Shown here: piece by piece, positions 1 to 6,377 of the stretch
How the letters are laid out: every line of letters begins with the position of its first letter
Position numbering within the stretch: the stretch's first letter is position 1
Source of the DNA: Bacillota bacterium
GTDB lineage: Bacteria > Armatimonadota > Hebobacteria > Hebobacterales > Hebobacteraceae
Assembly (NCBI GenBank): GCA_030597345.1
Contig: JAUVSA010000101.1
Span: forward strand, 1-7,660
Direction of reading: 5' to 3'
DNA: 7,660 nucleotides
Notes under the pieces: model-generated
What the model saw: the letters and a program-made list of their open reading frames with translations, nothing else
What the model was told of the DNA's origin: nothing
Databases searched by the model: none
Translations under genes and position numbers: made by a program

Positions 1-707
1 CCCGGTATGCTTCGACGCGCTTTCCAGGGAAGGCGCTGGCGGAGCTGTGGGGGAAGCCGCTGATCCAGCATGTCTACGAGCGGGCGCTGCAGGCGGGGTG
101 CAGCAATCGGGTGATAGTAGCGACGGACGACGAGCGGATTGCGGCCGCGGCGGAGGGCTTTGGCGCCGAAGTGGCGATGACGGCCCCAGAGCATGAGAGC
201 GGCACGGAGCGAGTCGCCGAGGTGGCGGGCCGTATCGAGGGCGAGCTGATCGTGAACGTGCAGGGAGACGAACCGCTGATCGACCCGGGCGCCATCGACG
301 CGGCGGTGGCCCCGCTCGCGGCCGATCCGGCGATCCCGATGGGCACGCTGTGCTGCCCAATGGAGGATGTCGGGGAGCTGGCCAATCCGAACGTGGTGAA
401 GGTGGTGGTGGATGGGGAGGGATTCGCGCTCTACTTCTCGCGCCTGCCGATTCCGTTCGTGCGGGATGGTGGGGCAGAGGCGACGCGGTACCGGCATATC
501 GGGCTATACGTATACCGCCGCGAGTTTCTGCTCGAGCTGGCGGGGCTGGAGCAGACCCCTCTGGAGCAGGCGGAGAAGCTGGAGCAGCTGCGGGCGCTGG
601 AGCATGGTCACCAAATCAAGGTGACGGCGGTGGCGTCTGCGTGGCCTGGGGTGGATACGCCGGAGGATTTGGAGCGGCTACGGGGGAGGGGTCCGGACAG
701 GGGATGA
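1..707 (+). CDS. kdsB: 3-deoxy-manno-octulosonate cytidylyltransferase (CMP-KDO synthetase), 5' end cut by window
   Basis: The enzyme joins CTP and KDO to give CMP-KDO, the activated sugar used by KDO transferases in the cytoplasm. The reading frame is open from base 3 and gives 234 residues before TGA at 705. It begins with RYASTRFPGK, the nucleotide-binding signature that sits at about residue 10 of E. coli KdsB, so only about ten codons are missing. Other family marks are NVQGDEP (from base 255, with the Mg-binding Asp), the ALYFSR.PIPF stretch, RHIGLYVYR and the C-terminal VDTPEDLERLR. Extrapolated full length is about 244 residues, close to the usual 245-250. The GTG at 111 is an internal Val, not the start. 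kdsA and kdsC follow on the same strand, which supports the call. Identification is by motif recognition and is very secure. Confidence 0.96.
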   Translation, partial: RYASTRFPGKALAELWGKPLIQHVYERALQAGCSNRVIVATDDERIAAAAEGFGAEVAMTAPEHESGTERVAEVAGRIEGELIVNVQGDEPLIDPGAIDAAVAPLAADPAIPMGTLCCPMEDVGELANPNVVKVVVDGEGFALYFSRLPIPFVRDGGAEATRYRHIGLYVYRREFLLELAGLEQTPLEQAEKLEQLRALEHGHQIKVTAVASAWPGVDTPEDLERLRGRGPDRG

Positions 708-801
708 TGCGCGGCCGGAGGGGAGCGCGGTACACACGGCGAAGTGCGCAGTGGCACACGGGCCGGCGGTGCGGAAGGACGCGGGAACTGCTGGCAGAGG
801 G

Positions 802-816
802 GGCAAGAAGCTTGCC
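802..816. repeat. Small inverted repeat in the kdsB-kdsA spacer
   Basis: GGCAAG (802-807) and CTTGCC (811-816) form a 6-bp stem with a 3-nt loop. It lies in the 162-nt spacer between kdsB (stop at 707) and kdsA (start at 870). No T-run follows, so it is not a standard intrinsic terminator on either strand. The rest of the spacer shows no convincing gene or promoter; it is GC-rich with short repeats of GTGCGCA-like words. The hairpin may be a decayed copy of an interspersed element or chance. Confidence 0.3.
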
Positions 817-869
817 GCGTGGTGATGATGTGGTGGCGGCATTCGAGAGTCTGCCCGAGAGTTGAAGGC

Positions 870-1727
870 ATGAAGGACTATCAGGTAAGCAAGCCGGTTC
901 AGATCGGCTCGGTACGAGTGGGCGGAGGCGGGCCGCTGGCGCTGATCGTCGGGCCGTGCGTGATCGAGGGGAGGGAGATGGCGCTGGAGATCGCGCGGCT
1001 GGTGGCGCGAGTGGGCGAGGAATTTGGGATTCCCGCCATCTTCAAGGCCTCGTTCGACAAGGCGAATCGACAGAGCCTGGATTCTTTCCGCGGTCTCGGT
1101 ATGCCGGAGGGGTTGGCGATTCTGGGGGCTGTGAAGGAGGATGCCGGACTCCCGGTAGTTACGGATATCCACGAGGCGGGGCAGGCTGAGCAGGCGGCGC
1201 AGGTGGCGGATATGCTGCAGATCCCGGCGTTCCTGTGTCGGCAGACCGATCTGGTGGTGGCTGCGGCGCGGACGGGAAGGCCGGTGCTGATCAAGAAGGG
1301 CCAGTTCATGGCAGCCGAGGACATGGCGGCAATCGCGGCAAAGGCGACGGCCAGCGGCGAGGGCGGGGTGCTGCTGGCGGAGCGGGGCACGACGTTCGGC
1401 TACCACAACCTGGTGGTGGATATGAAGGGACTGGCGGCGATGCGCGGGCTGGGCTGGCCGGTGGTGTTCGATGCGACGCACAGCGTGCAGCTTCCGGGAG
1501 GGGCGGGGACGGCCTCCGGGGGACAGCGGGAATTCCTCGCTCCGCTGGCGCGGGCGGCGGCGGGAGCCGGCATAGACGCGTTGTTCGTGGAGGTCCACCC
1601 CGATCCGGCCAACGCCAAATCCGACGCAGAGACTCAACTCCCGCTGGAGGAACTGCCGACTCTGCTGAAGGAGGTGCTGGCGGTGGACGCTGCGCGGAAG
1701 GCAGTGATGGAGGGAAGCCCGGAATGA
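870..1727 (+). CDS. kdsA: KDO-8-phosphate synthase (metal-dependent class)
   Basis: This cytoplasmic aldolase condenses phosphoenolpyruvate with D-arabinose 5-phosphate to give KDO 8-phosphate. The product is 285 residues, matching the family (E. coli 284). Visible motifs are GPCVIE (28-33), FKASFDKANR (58-67), TDIHE (98-102), FLCRQTDL (121-128), KKGQF (142-146), DATHSVQLPGG (201-211) and EVHPDP..AKSDA (241-253). Cys30, His204, Glu241 and Asp252 align with the metal ligands of the Aquifex-type enzyme; the metal-independent E. coli enzyme has Asn in place of the Cys. The ATG at 870 was chosen because the frame upstream (from 744) encodes 42 Trp/Arg-rich residues unlike any KdsA. The ribosome site is weak (GAGAG at 857-861). 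The stop overlaps the kdsC start (ATGA, 1724-1727). Confidence 0.96.
   Translation: MKDYQVSKPVQIGSVRVGGGGPLALIVGPCVIEGREMALEIARLVARVGEEFGIPAIFKASFDKANRQSLDSFRGLGMPEGLAILGAVKEDAGLPVVTDIHEAGQAEQAAQVADMLQIPAFLCRQTDLVVAAARTGRPVLIKKGQFMAAEDMAAIAAKATASGEGGVLLAERGTTFGYHNLVVDMKGLAAMRGLGWPVVFDATHSVQLPGGAGTASGGQREFLAPLARAAAGAGIDALFVEVHPDPANAKSDAETQLPLEELPTLLKEVLAVDAARKAVMEGSPE
1709..1714 (+). promoter_or_regulatory. Ribosome binding site of kdsC inside the kdsA 3' end
   Basis: GGAGGG lies 9 nt upstream of the kdsC ATG at 1724, within the last codons of kdsA. It fixes the kdsC start and, with the ATGA overlap, points to coupled translation of the two genes. Confidence 0.7.
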
Positions 1728-2293
1728 AGATCTCGCGCGCGGTGCAGGAGCGCCTGGCCGCGATTCAACTGGTCGTGTTCGACGTCGATGGGGTGCTCAC
1801 GGAGGGGCAGATCATCTATACCGATCAAGGAGCCGAGGCGAAGGCCTTCGACGTGAAGGATGGGCTCGGGATCAGGGTGGCAAGCGATGCGGGCCTGAGA
1901 GTCGCGCTGATGACGGGGCGGACGTCACAGATGGTGCAGCGCCGGGGGCGGGATCTGCGGATCACCGATGTGCTGCAACGGGTGGGGGACAAGGCGGCGG
2001 CGCTGCGCCAGTTGGCGGCTGAGAAGGAGATCCCGCTGGAGCGGGTTGCCTTCATGGGAGATGACCTCAACGACCGGGAAGCGACGCGGGGGGCGGGGGT
2101 CGCCATCGCGCCGGCCGACGCGGTGCTGGAGATTCGGAAAGAGGCAGACCTGGTAACGGAGGCGGAGGGCGGGAGAGGGGCGGCGCGGGAGGCGGTGGAG
2201 GCGATCCTGCGGGCGCAGGGACGGTGGGAGTCGGCGATAGAGCGCTACCTAGAGGGGCTGGCCAGGCGGGACCAGGCGCGGCGGACGCAGTGA
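1724..2293 (+). CDS. kdsC: KDO-8-phosphate phosphatase (HAD superfamily)
   Basis: KdsC removes the phosphate from KDO 8-phosphate to give free KDO for KdsB. The product is 189 residues, the usual length (E. coli 188). It carries the HAD motifs: FDVDGVLT with Asp20 as nucleophile and Asp22 as acid/base, TGR at 64-66 (motif II), Lys90 in GDKAAAL (motif III), and GDDLND at 112-117 (motif IV). The C-terminal GGRGAAREA (149-157) is the KdsC-specific tail that closes over the tetramer's active site. There is no cap insertion, as expected for this C0 subfamily. It overlaps kdsA by 4 nt and so is almost surely co-transcribed. The C-terminal 20 residues (RYLEGLARRDQARRTQ) are charged and less conserved. 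The gene ends 7 nt before the stop of the convergent glycosyltransferase gene. Confidence 0.94.
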   Translation: MKISRAVQERLAAIQLVVFDVDGVLTEGQIIYTDQGAEAKAFDVKDGLGIRVASDAGLRVALMTGRTSQMVQRRGRDLRITDVLQRVGDKAAALRQLAAEKEIPLERVAFMGDDLNDREATRGAGVAIAPADAVLEIRKEADLVTEAEGGRGAAREAVEAILRAQGRWESAIERYLEGLARRDQARRTQ

Positions 2294-2300
2294 CGCCCAT

Positions 2301-3923
2301 TCAAGCCATGTCCCGCGGGCCGGACTTCGGGACGAACAGGAAGTAGGGCCCCACCTCCTCGTCGAGTCTGTAGCTGGCAGTCACGCCGGAGATGATCCCG
2401 TCCGGCCAGCGGCCGGCCTTCCAGTCGTCTCCCGGGTCGTGAAGCTCGATCTCGCGCGGGTCGAAGGGGTTGAAGCGCAGAACGACCAGCGGATAGCGCC
2501 CCTCGCGGACGCGGTCGAAGACGGGTGTGGGATCGAGGGCCCCCCCGCGCGCCATCATGGTGAACTCGAACGGCATGAGCGGGGGCTCTCTGCCGGCGAG
2601 CAGGCTGAGCCCGGTATCCTCGCAGAGCACGGGGCCTTCCGTCTGCTTGATACGATCTATCACGCGCTGGCTGGCGGCGGGGTCAACGCGGACCTGGAGC
2701 ACGCTGAAGGTTTCGGGAAGGTGCGGGGGCCGAACGGTCCAGACCATCTGCGCGGCGAGGCCGCCGGCGATGAGCATGAGTGCAACGCGGCCCAAGCCAG
2801 GGCGGCGAGAGAGCTCGGCCCACATGACGCCGAATAGCATCGCGCCGACAGCAGTGGGCTCGAGCAGGTAGTTGTGTGCAGAGCCGATGCGGCCAGCCGT
2901 CAGGAAGACCAAGCAGGCGAGCAGGAAGTAGCACAGCAGAACGCGGCTCGGCCGGTGAAATGCCGACCAGATGGCCGCGATCCCGGTGACGGCGAAGTAG
3001 GCGGGCCAGAGCTTGAGGGGGCAGGGGTTGCCGGGGACCCAGAGGAGGGAGCGGAGCTGCTCCCAGGTCCAGGCCTTCCCTACCGAGGTGGCGGTGTGGA
3101 GGTAGAGCTGGTGGTATAGTCCGCCGCGTGTTGCCAGCACGGCCGCGGCGAGCAGCAGGACTATTAGCAGGATCTGGACGGCGAAGGCCCGCGCCGCCCG
3201 CCAGGGCCCGTGCTGCTTGGCGTAGTCTAGGAACGCTGCACCCATTCCGGCCACAGTAGTCCGGCGAGTCAGAGTCCCGAGCGCGAACGACGAAATGCCA
3301 GCGGCTCGCCAACCCCGCGTGAACAGGTAGAAGCCGGCGACTGCGAAGGCGAGCGCCGGAACGTCGACGCGCATGAAGGTGCCCCACACCATGAAGTGCG
3401 GCATCGCCAAGATGAGGCCACCGGCCAGGAAAGCGGAGAACCTGTGCCTGGTCCGATCCCAGACGATCAAGCCGGCAAAGAGCGCGATGGCGACTGCTCC
3501 GGCGAGGGAGAGCAGGCGGCCGAAGAGGAAGCTCGGTCCGGTCAGCTTCACTCCGAGGGCGGAGAGCAGGTAGTAGAGGGGCACGTAGCTGGCGATGATG
3601 TAGGGCGGCCGATCGATGGGGGGATACATCTCGTGGCCCTGGGCTACGCGAAGTGCGATCTGCAAGATCGGCCCTTCACCGTAGTCGAGCTGGTAGGGGA
3701 ACGTGACCGCCTGGTAGGCGTGAAGGAAGAAGATGAGAATGTGCGCGACGAGCGCGGCTCCCAGGATCGCGCTCACGATGGGCATGAGTGAGCGGCCTTC
3801 CCGCGCGGGGTCGGCTGTGGCAGGAGCAAGGTCGCTTCGACGGCGCTCAGCGCGGGCCTGCCGAACGGAGGGCCGGGAGGCCCGGCCTCCTGAGGTGGCG
3901 CGTTGCGCTCGCGGCTTCTTCAT
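2301..3923 (-). CDS. GT-C (GT39/PMT-like) integral membrane glycosyltransferase
   Basis: 540 residues with about nine or ten hydrophobic segments (roughly 48-70, 112-128, 133-155, 163-180, 186-202, 246-265, 304-320, 327-343, 352-370, 376-396), then a soluble C-terminal part of about 140 residues. The first extracytoplasmic loop has QLDYGEGP (Asp80, Glu83), the place of the acidic catalytic residues in GT-C enzymes that use lipid-linked sugars. PPYIIASYVPLYYLL and GSAHNYLLEPTA are typical of GT39-like proteins in GC-rich diderms. It likely moves a sugar from a polyprenyl carrier to a glycan or protein outside the membrane; donor and acceptor are unknown. The ATG at 3923 overlaps the purN stop by ATGA. 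The first 46 residues are Arg-rich and low in complexity, and Met47 (3785), preceded by GGGAAGG about 10 nt upstream, is a real alternative start. Confidence 0.82.
   Translation of the reverse strand: MKKPRAQRATSGGRASRPSVRQARAERRRSDLAPATADPAREGRSLMPIVSAILGAALVAHILIFFLHAYQAVTFPYQLDYGEGPILQIALRVAQGHEMYPPIDRPPYIIASYVPLYYLLSALGVKLTGPSFLFGRLLSLAGAVAIALFAGLIVWDRTRHRFSAFLAGGLILAMPHFMVWGTFMRVDVPALAFAVAGFYLFTRGWRAAGISSFALGTLTRRTTVAGMGAAFLDYAKQHGPWRAARAFAVQILLIVLLLAAAVLATRGGLYHQLYLHTATSVGKAWTWEQLRSLLWVPGNPCPLKLWPAYFAVTGIAAIWSAFHRPSRVLLCYFLLACLVFLTAGRIGSAHNYLLEPTAVGAMLFGVMWAELSRRPGLGRVALMLIAGGLAAQMVWTVRPPHLPETFSVLQVRVDPAASQRVIDRIKQTEGPVLCEDTGLSLLAGREPPLMPFEFTMMARGGALDPTPVFDRVREGRYPLVVLRFNPFDPREIELHDPGDDWKAGRWPDGIISGVTASYRLDEEVGPYFLFVPKSGPRDMA
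3867..3890. repeat. GC-rich hairpin near the glycosyltransferase start
   Basis: GGCCGGG (3871-3877) and CCCGGCC (3881-3887) pair around a 3-nt loop. Past a bulged G at 3870, GGA (3867-3869) pairs with TCC (3888-3890), giving a 10-bp stem. It falls on codons 12-19 of the glycosyltransferase if the 3923 start is right, or in its leader if Met47 is the start. There is no U-run, so a terminator is unlikely. It resembles GC-rich interspersed hairpins. Confidence 0.5.
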
Positions 3924-4567
3924 CGCTGGCTAGAGGGTAGGATGCGAACGCGGCGGCCCTCTATCTTCAGCCGACGTTCCGCGAAGAGCTGGATGGCCTG
4001 AGAGTAGAGCTGGTGCTCGTGAGGGAGGATGCGGGCGGCGAGCGTCTCGGGGGTGTCGTCCTCCTCGACGGGCACGGCGCGCTGGAGGATGATGGGGCCG
4101 CCGTCGGTTTCGAGCCAGACGACGTGGACCGTGCAGCCGGAGACCTTGCAGCCGTAGTCGAGCACAGCCTGATGAACGTGGTGGCCCCACATGTCCTTGC
4201 CGCCGAAGGAGGGGAGCAGGGCGGGGTGGATGTTTATCATGCGGCCGGCATAGGCGTCCACCAGCTCGCGGGTCATGATGCGGAGGTAGCCGGCGAGGCA
4301 GACGAGTTCGGCGTCGTGCGCACGAAGGCACTTGAGGACGATGCGGTCGAAGGCCTCGCGGGTTGGGCAGCGCTGCTTGTCGCGGCGGTCGATGTGCTCA
4401 GCAGGGATGCCGGCCTTGCGGGCGCGCTCCAGGGCGCCGCACTGGACATCGGAGATGACGACGACGACTTCGGCGTTGATGCGGCCGGCGGTGCAGTTGT
4501 CTATGATGGTCTGGAGATTGGTGCCTCCGCCCGAGGCGAGCACGCCGACGCGGAGCTTCTCTGGCAT
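3920..4567 (-). CDS. purN: Phosphoribosylglycinamide formyltransferase
   Basis: PurN transfers the formyl group of 10-formyltetrahydrofolate to glycinamide ribonucleotide, the third step of purine synthesis, in the cytoplasm. The product is 215 residues (E. coli 212). The N terminus has LASGGGTNLQTII (10-22), the phosphate-binding loop. The catalytic triad is visible as Asn112 and His114 in INIHPALLPSF and Asp155 in ETDGGPIILQ; YLRIMT (94-99) and GCTVHVV (144-150) also fit. The loop GGKDMWGHHVH after LLPSF is somewhat longer than in E. coli. The start is fixed by a strong GAGGAGGT 5 nt upstream. No other purine gene is in the window. Its TGA overlaps the ATG of the membrane glycosyltransferase, so the two are probably co-translated although their functions look unrelated. 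Confidence 0.95.
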   Translation of the reverse strand: MPEKLRVGVLASGGGTNLQTIIDNCTAGRINAEVVVVISDVQCGALERARKAGIPAEHIDRRDKQRCPTREAFDRIVLKCLRAHDAELVCLAGYLRIMTRELVDAYAGRMINIHPALLPSFGGKDMWGHHVHQAVLDYGCKVSGCTVHVVWLETDGGPIILQRAVPVEEDDTPETLAARILPHEHQLYSQAIQLFAERRLKIEGRRVRILPSSQR

Positions 4568-4572
4568 TGCTG

Positions 4573-4580
4573 ACCTCCTC
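4573..4580 (-). promoter_or_regulatory. Strong ribosome binding site of purN
   Basis: On the minus strand this reads GAGGAGGT, 5 nt before the ATG at 4567. It is the best Shine-Dalgarno match in the window and shows that the organism uses anti-SD-directed initiation. Confidence 0.85.
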
Positions 4581-4661
4581 GCCTGTTCCGGTGGTGCGAT
4601 TCGACTTGCGCGGGTGCGCGCCCTGCCGGCAATGGAAAGCGCCGGCGATCCGTCTACGCCG

Positions 4662-4677
4662 CATGCCCGTCCTACAG
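4662..4677. repeat. Interspersed repeat end, copy 1 (CATGCCCGTCCTACAG)
   Basis: This 16-nt word is identical to 4708-4723, and differs by one base from 7478-7493 (CATGCCCGCCCTACAG). On the minus strand it reads CTGTAGGACGGGCATG. Here it lacks the facing GGCGGGCATG arm at the expected side, so it looks like a solo or truncated end. It lies in the spacer between the radical SAM gene and purN. Confidence 0.8.
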
Positions 4678-4691
4678 AACCGCCAACGGCC

Positions 4692-4723
4692 GGCGGGCAT
4701 GCATGGACATGCCCGTCCTACAG
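4692..4723. repeat. Interspersed hairpin repeat, short form
   Basis: CGGGCATG (4694-4701) and CATGCCCG (4708-4715) form a perfect 8-bp stem with a 6-nt loop, and the element ends in CATGCCCGTCCTACAG at 4723. The next base begins the TTA that is the radical SAM stop codon on the minus strand, so the element directly abuts the gene end. It could stabilise the 3' end of that mRNA, but no U-run follows, so a canonical terminator is not shown. Its two ends match the long element at 7395-7493. Confidence 0.8.
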
Positions 4724-6271
4724 TTAGCGTCCGAAGAGCCGGTCGTGGAAGTCGGCGTTCCAGGGTCCGTAGGGGCAGCTCATGCAGGAGCAGCCTTCGA
4801 GGGCCGGCAGACGATTGGGGAGGTCGAGGCACTCCTCGCGGAAGCGGCGATATGTTTCGCCGCGCCAGGTGGCGGCGAAGTCGCCTTCGCGCAGGTCGCC
4901 GACGACCCGCTCGCAGGCGCAGCAGGGATGGACTCGCCCCTCGGCGGTGATGAGGGCAAAGATGTATCCGATGTAGCACGGCATGTGGGCGTAGAGTTCG
5001 GCGGTGAAGGAGGTCCCCGAATCAGCCAGCGCGCCAAAGGTGCCGCGGACTTCGAGGCCGCGCTCGCGCGCCCAGGCGACCCCGGCGGCGACGCTGCGCT
5101 TGGCCACCGCCAACTGGTCCGGGCCGAGCTGGACCGGGGCCTCGGGCGGAGCGGCTCCGAGGGCGCTGAAGGTGATGATGTCCGCGCCCGCTTCCGCCAC
5201 CGTCTGCGCCCAGGCAAGGGGCTCGCGGTAGTTGTCGGACTGGACGACGAAGGAAGTCTCAATCACCGGCCTGGATGACCCCGCCTCTTCCCGAGCTGCG
5301 GCCACCGCGCGGAGGGCCCCAAGCACGCGGGAGAAGACTGACTCCGCAACGCCGTGAACCTTCGCGTAGGTCTCCGGCGCGGCGGCGTTGATGCTGACGT
5401 GGAGCTCGTCGAGTCCGAGAGCCACCAACTCCCGGGCCCTCGCTTCATCCAACAGAGTCGCGTTGGTCACGAGCCGCACCCACAGGCCCGACTCCTTCGC
5501 CTGGCGGAGGAAGTCGAAGAGCTTCGGGTGGAGGAGCGGCTCGCCAAGCCCGCACAGCTCGACCTCCTTACAGCCCATGTCGCGGAGGTCCTCGATCAGA
5601 GCGCGGTACATGCTCGGGTCCATTATGCCGAAGTCGCGCTCATCGAGGACGTCGGCGGCGGCCATGCGGCGGCCGCCGTCGGCGCAGTAGGGGGAGTGCT
5701 CGGAGCACATGATGCAGCGCTGATTGCAGCGGTCGGTGACGCCAATGTTGATCCGCCTGAATCCCCAAGGGGGCCTGTCGCCGCGGAGAAGTCTCGCGCC
5801 TCCGGCACGTCGCCAGGGCGCGGCGAGACGGCGAAGGCCCGCCCGCGCCAGTTCCAGCGGGCCCACAGAGATGCCGGCTCGGGCGAGCCATTCGTCGAAG
5901 GGGACGACTTCGCCCTCCGGGCCGACCGCCGCCTTCTCCGTTGCGCGAGCCAGCGACAGCAACGTCGCCGCCCGCCGATAGGCCGGGCTGTCGAGGTGTT
6001 CGACCACCGCCCAGGCCGCGTCGAATCGACAGCGCACCTCCCGCAGCAGGGAGGGCCGCAGCGCGAAGCCGTACGGCCCATGCGCCTCGGCCGCGAGCAC
6101 GCGGTCGGCGGAGAGCGAGCAGTCCGGCCGGGCCACAGCAGTGATGTGCGCGCCGGGAAGCCGACGGCGCAGTTCCGCCAGCGCGGATTCGGCCGCGGTC
6201 TTGTCGGCCGCGACGATTAGGAGGGCGCGGGGCCGGCTCGCCTGCGCTGAGTTCTCTGGGTTGCCGGTCAC
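4724..6271 (-). CDS. Radical SAM/SPASM protein with N-terminal Rossmann-like domain
   Basis: 515 residues. Residues about 175-400 are a radical SAM core: GVTDRCNQRCIMC holds CxxxCxxC (Cys182, 186, 189) for the SAM-binding 4Fe-4S cluster, ELCGLGEPLLHP (238-249) is the GGEP-like motif, and RLVTNATLL and LHVSINAAAPETY follow. The C terminus is a SPASM-type domain for auxiliary Fe-S clusters: Cys432, then Gly445-x4-Cys450 (the CX9-15GX4C pattern), Cys451, Cys453, Cys481, and Cys494, 496, 499. Residues 14-130 precede this and look like an alpha/beta half-domain (ALLIVAAD, ITAVARPD, FDAAWAVVEH, EKAAVGPEG), reminiscent of the N-terminal half of GT-B/heptosyltransferase proteins. SPASM proteins modify peptides, proteins or sugars; the substrate here is unknown and no precursor peptide gene was seen nearby. 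The start is GTG at 6271 (in-frame TAA at 6283-6281); no Shine-Dalgarno is present. Confidence 0.88.
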   Translation of the reverse strand: MTGNPENSAQASRPRALLIVAADKTAAESALAELRRRLPGAHITAVARPDCSLSADRVLAAEAHGPYGFALRPSLLREVRCRFDAAWAVVEHLDSPAYRRAATLLSLARATEKAAVGPEGEVVPFDEWLARAGISVGPLELARAGLRRLAAPWRRAGGARLLRGDRPPWGFRRINIGVTDRCNQRCIMCSEHSPYCADGGRRMAAADVLDERDFGIMDPSMYRALIEDLRDMGCKEVELCGLGEPLLHPKLFDFLRQAKESGLWVRLVTNATLLDEARARELVALGLDELHVSINAAAPETYAKVHGVAESVFSRVLGALRAVAAAREEAGSSRPVIETSFVVQSDNYREPLAWAQTVAEAGADIITFSALGAAPPEAPVQLGPDQLAVAKRSVAAGVAWARERGLEVRGTFGALADSGTSFTAELYAHMPCYIGYIFALITAEGRVHPCCACERVVGDLREGDFAATWRGETYRRFREECLDLPNRLPALEGCSCMSCPYGPWNADFHDRLFGR

Positions 6272-6277
6272 GAGGGG

Positions 6278-6307
6278 AGTTTAGCACGCACCGGAAAGGA
6301 CGGGCAA
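6278..6307 (-). promoter_or_regulatory. Putative promoter of the radical SAM gene, possibly leaderless
   Basis: On the minus strand TTGCCC (6307-6302) is followed after 18 nt by TGC-TAAACT (hexamer 6283-6278). The hexamers match TTGACA and TATAAT at 4 of 6 positions each, and the TG before the -10 box is an extended -10 feature. The -10 ends 6 nt before the GTG start, so transcription would begin at or next to the start codon. This fits the absence of a ribosome binding site, but it is a motif-level inference only. Confidence 0.4.
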
Positions 6308-6377
6308 CAGCCGGCACGGGCCCGAGAGCTGGCTGAGGCGCTGGCGGAGCTTTCGGAATTGCCGTGAGGCCGCTCAG

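Noticed and set aside
607..625. GTCACC/GGTGAC inverted repeat inside kdsB
   Set aside because: It lies in conserved coding sequence with a 7-nt loop; no sign that it acts as an operator.
744..869. 42-codon upstream extension of kdsA
   Set aside because: The residues are Trp/Arg/Cys-rich and unlike any KdsA; from 870 the length matches the family exactly.
678..1637. Minus-strand open frame (319 codons) opposite kdsA
   Set aside because: Its translation is full of His and Arg with no fold pattern, and it lies opposite well-conserved kdsA.
4692..4723. Intrinsic terminator for the radical SAM gene
   Set aside because: The hairpin is well placed after the stop codon but is not followed by a U-run, and its sequence belongs to the interspersed repeat family.
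5354..6220. Long plus-strand open frame (288 codons) opposite the radical SAM gene
   Set aside because: It is antisense to a gene with clear radical SAM and SPASM motifs; its translation is rich in Arg, Gly and Ala with no motif, as expected of GC-rich shadows.
6281..6367. Plus-strand frame ending ELAEALAELSELP then TGA, resembling a gene remnant
   Set aside because: No start codon context, no homologue recalled and only about 29 codons; the Ala/Leu/Glu pattern comes from a local GCTGGCGGAG-like repetition.
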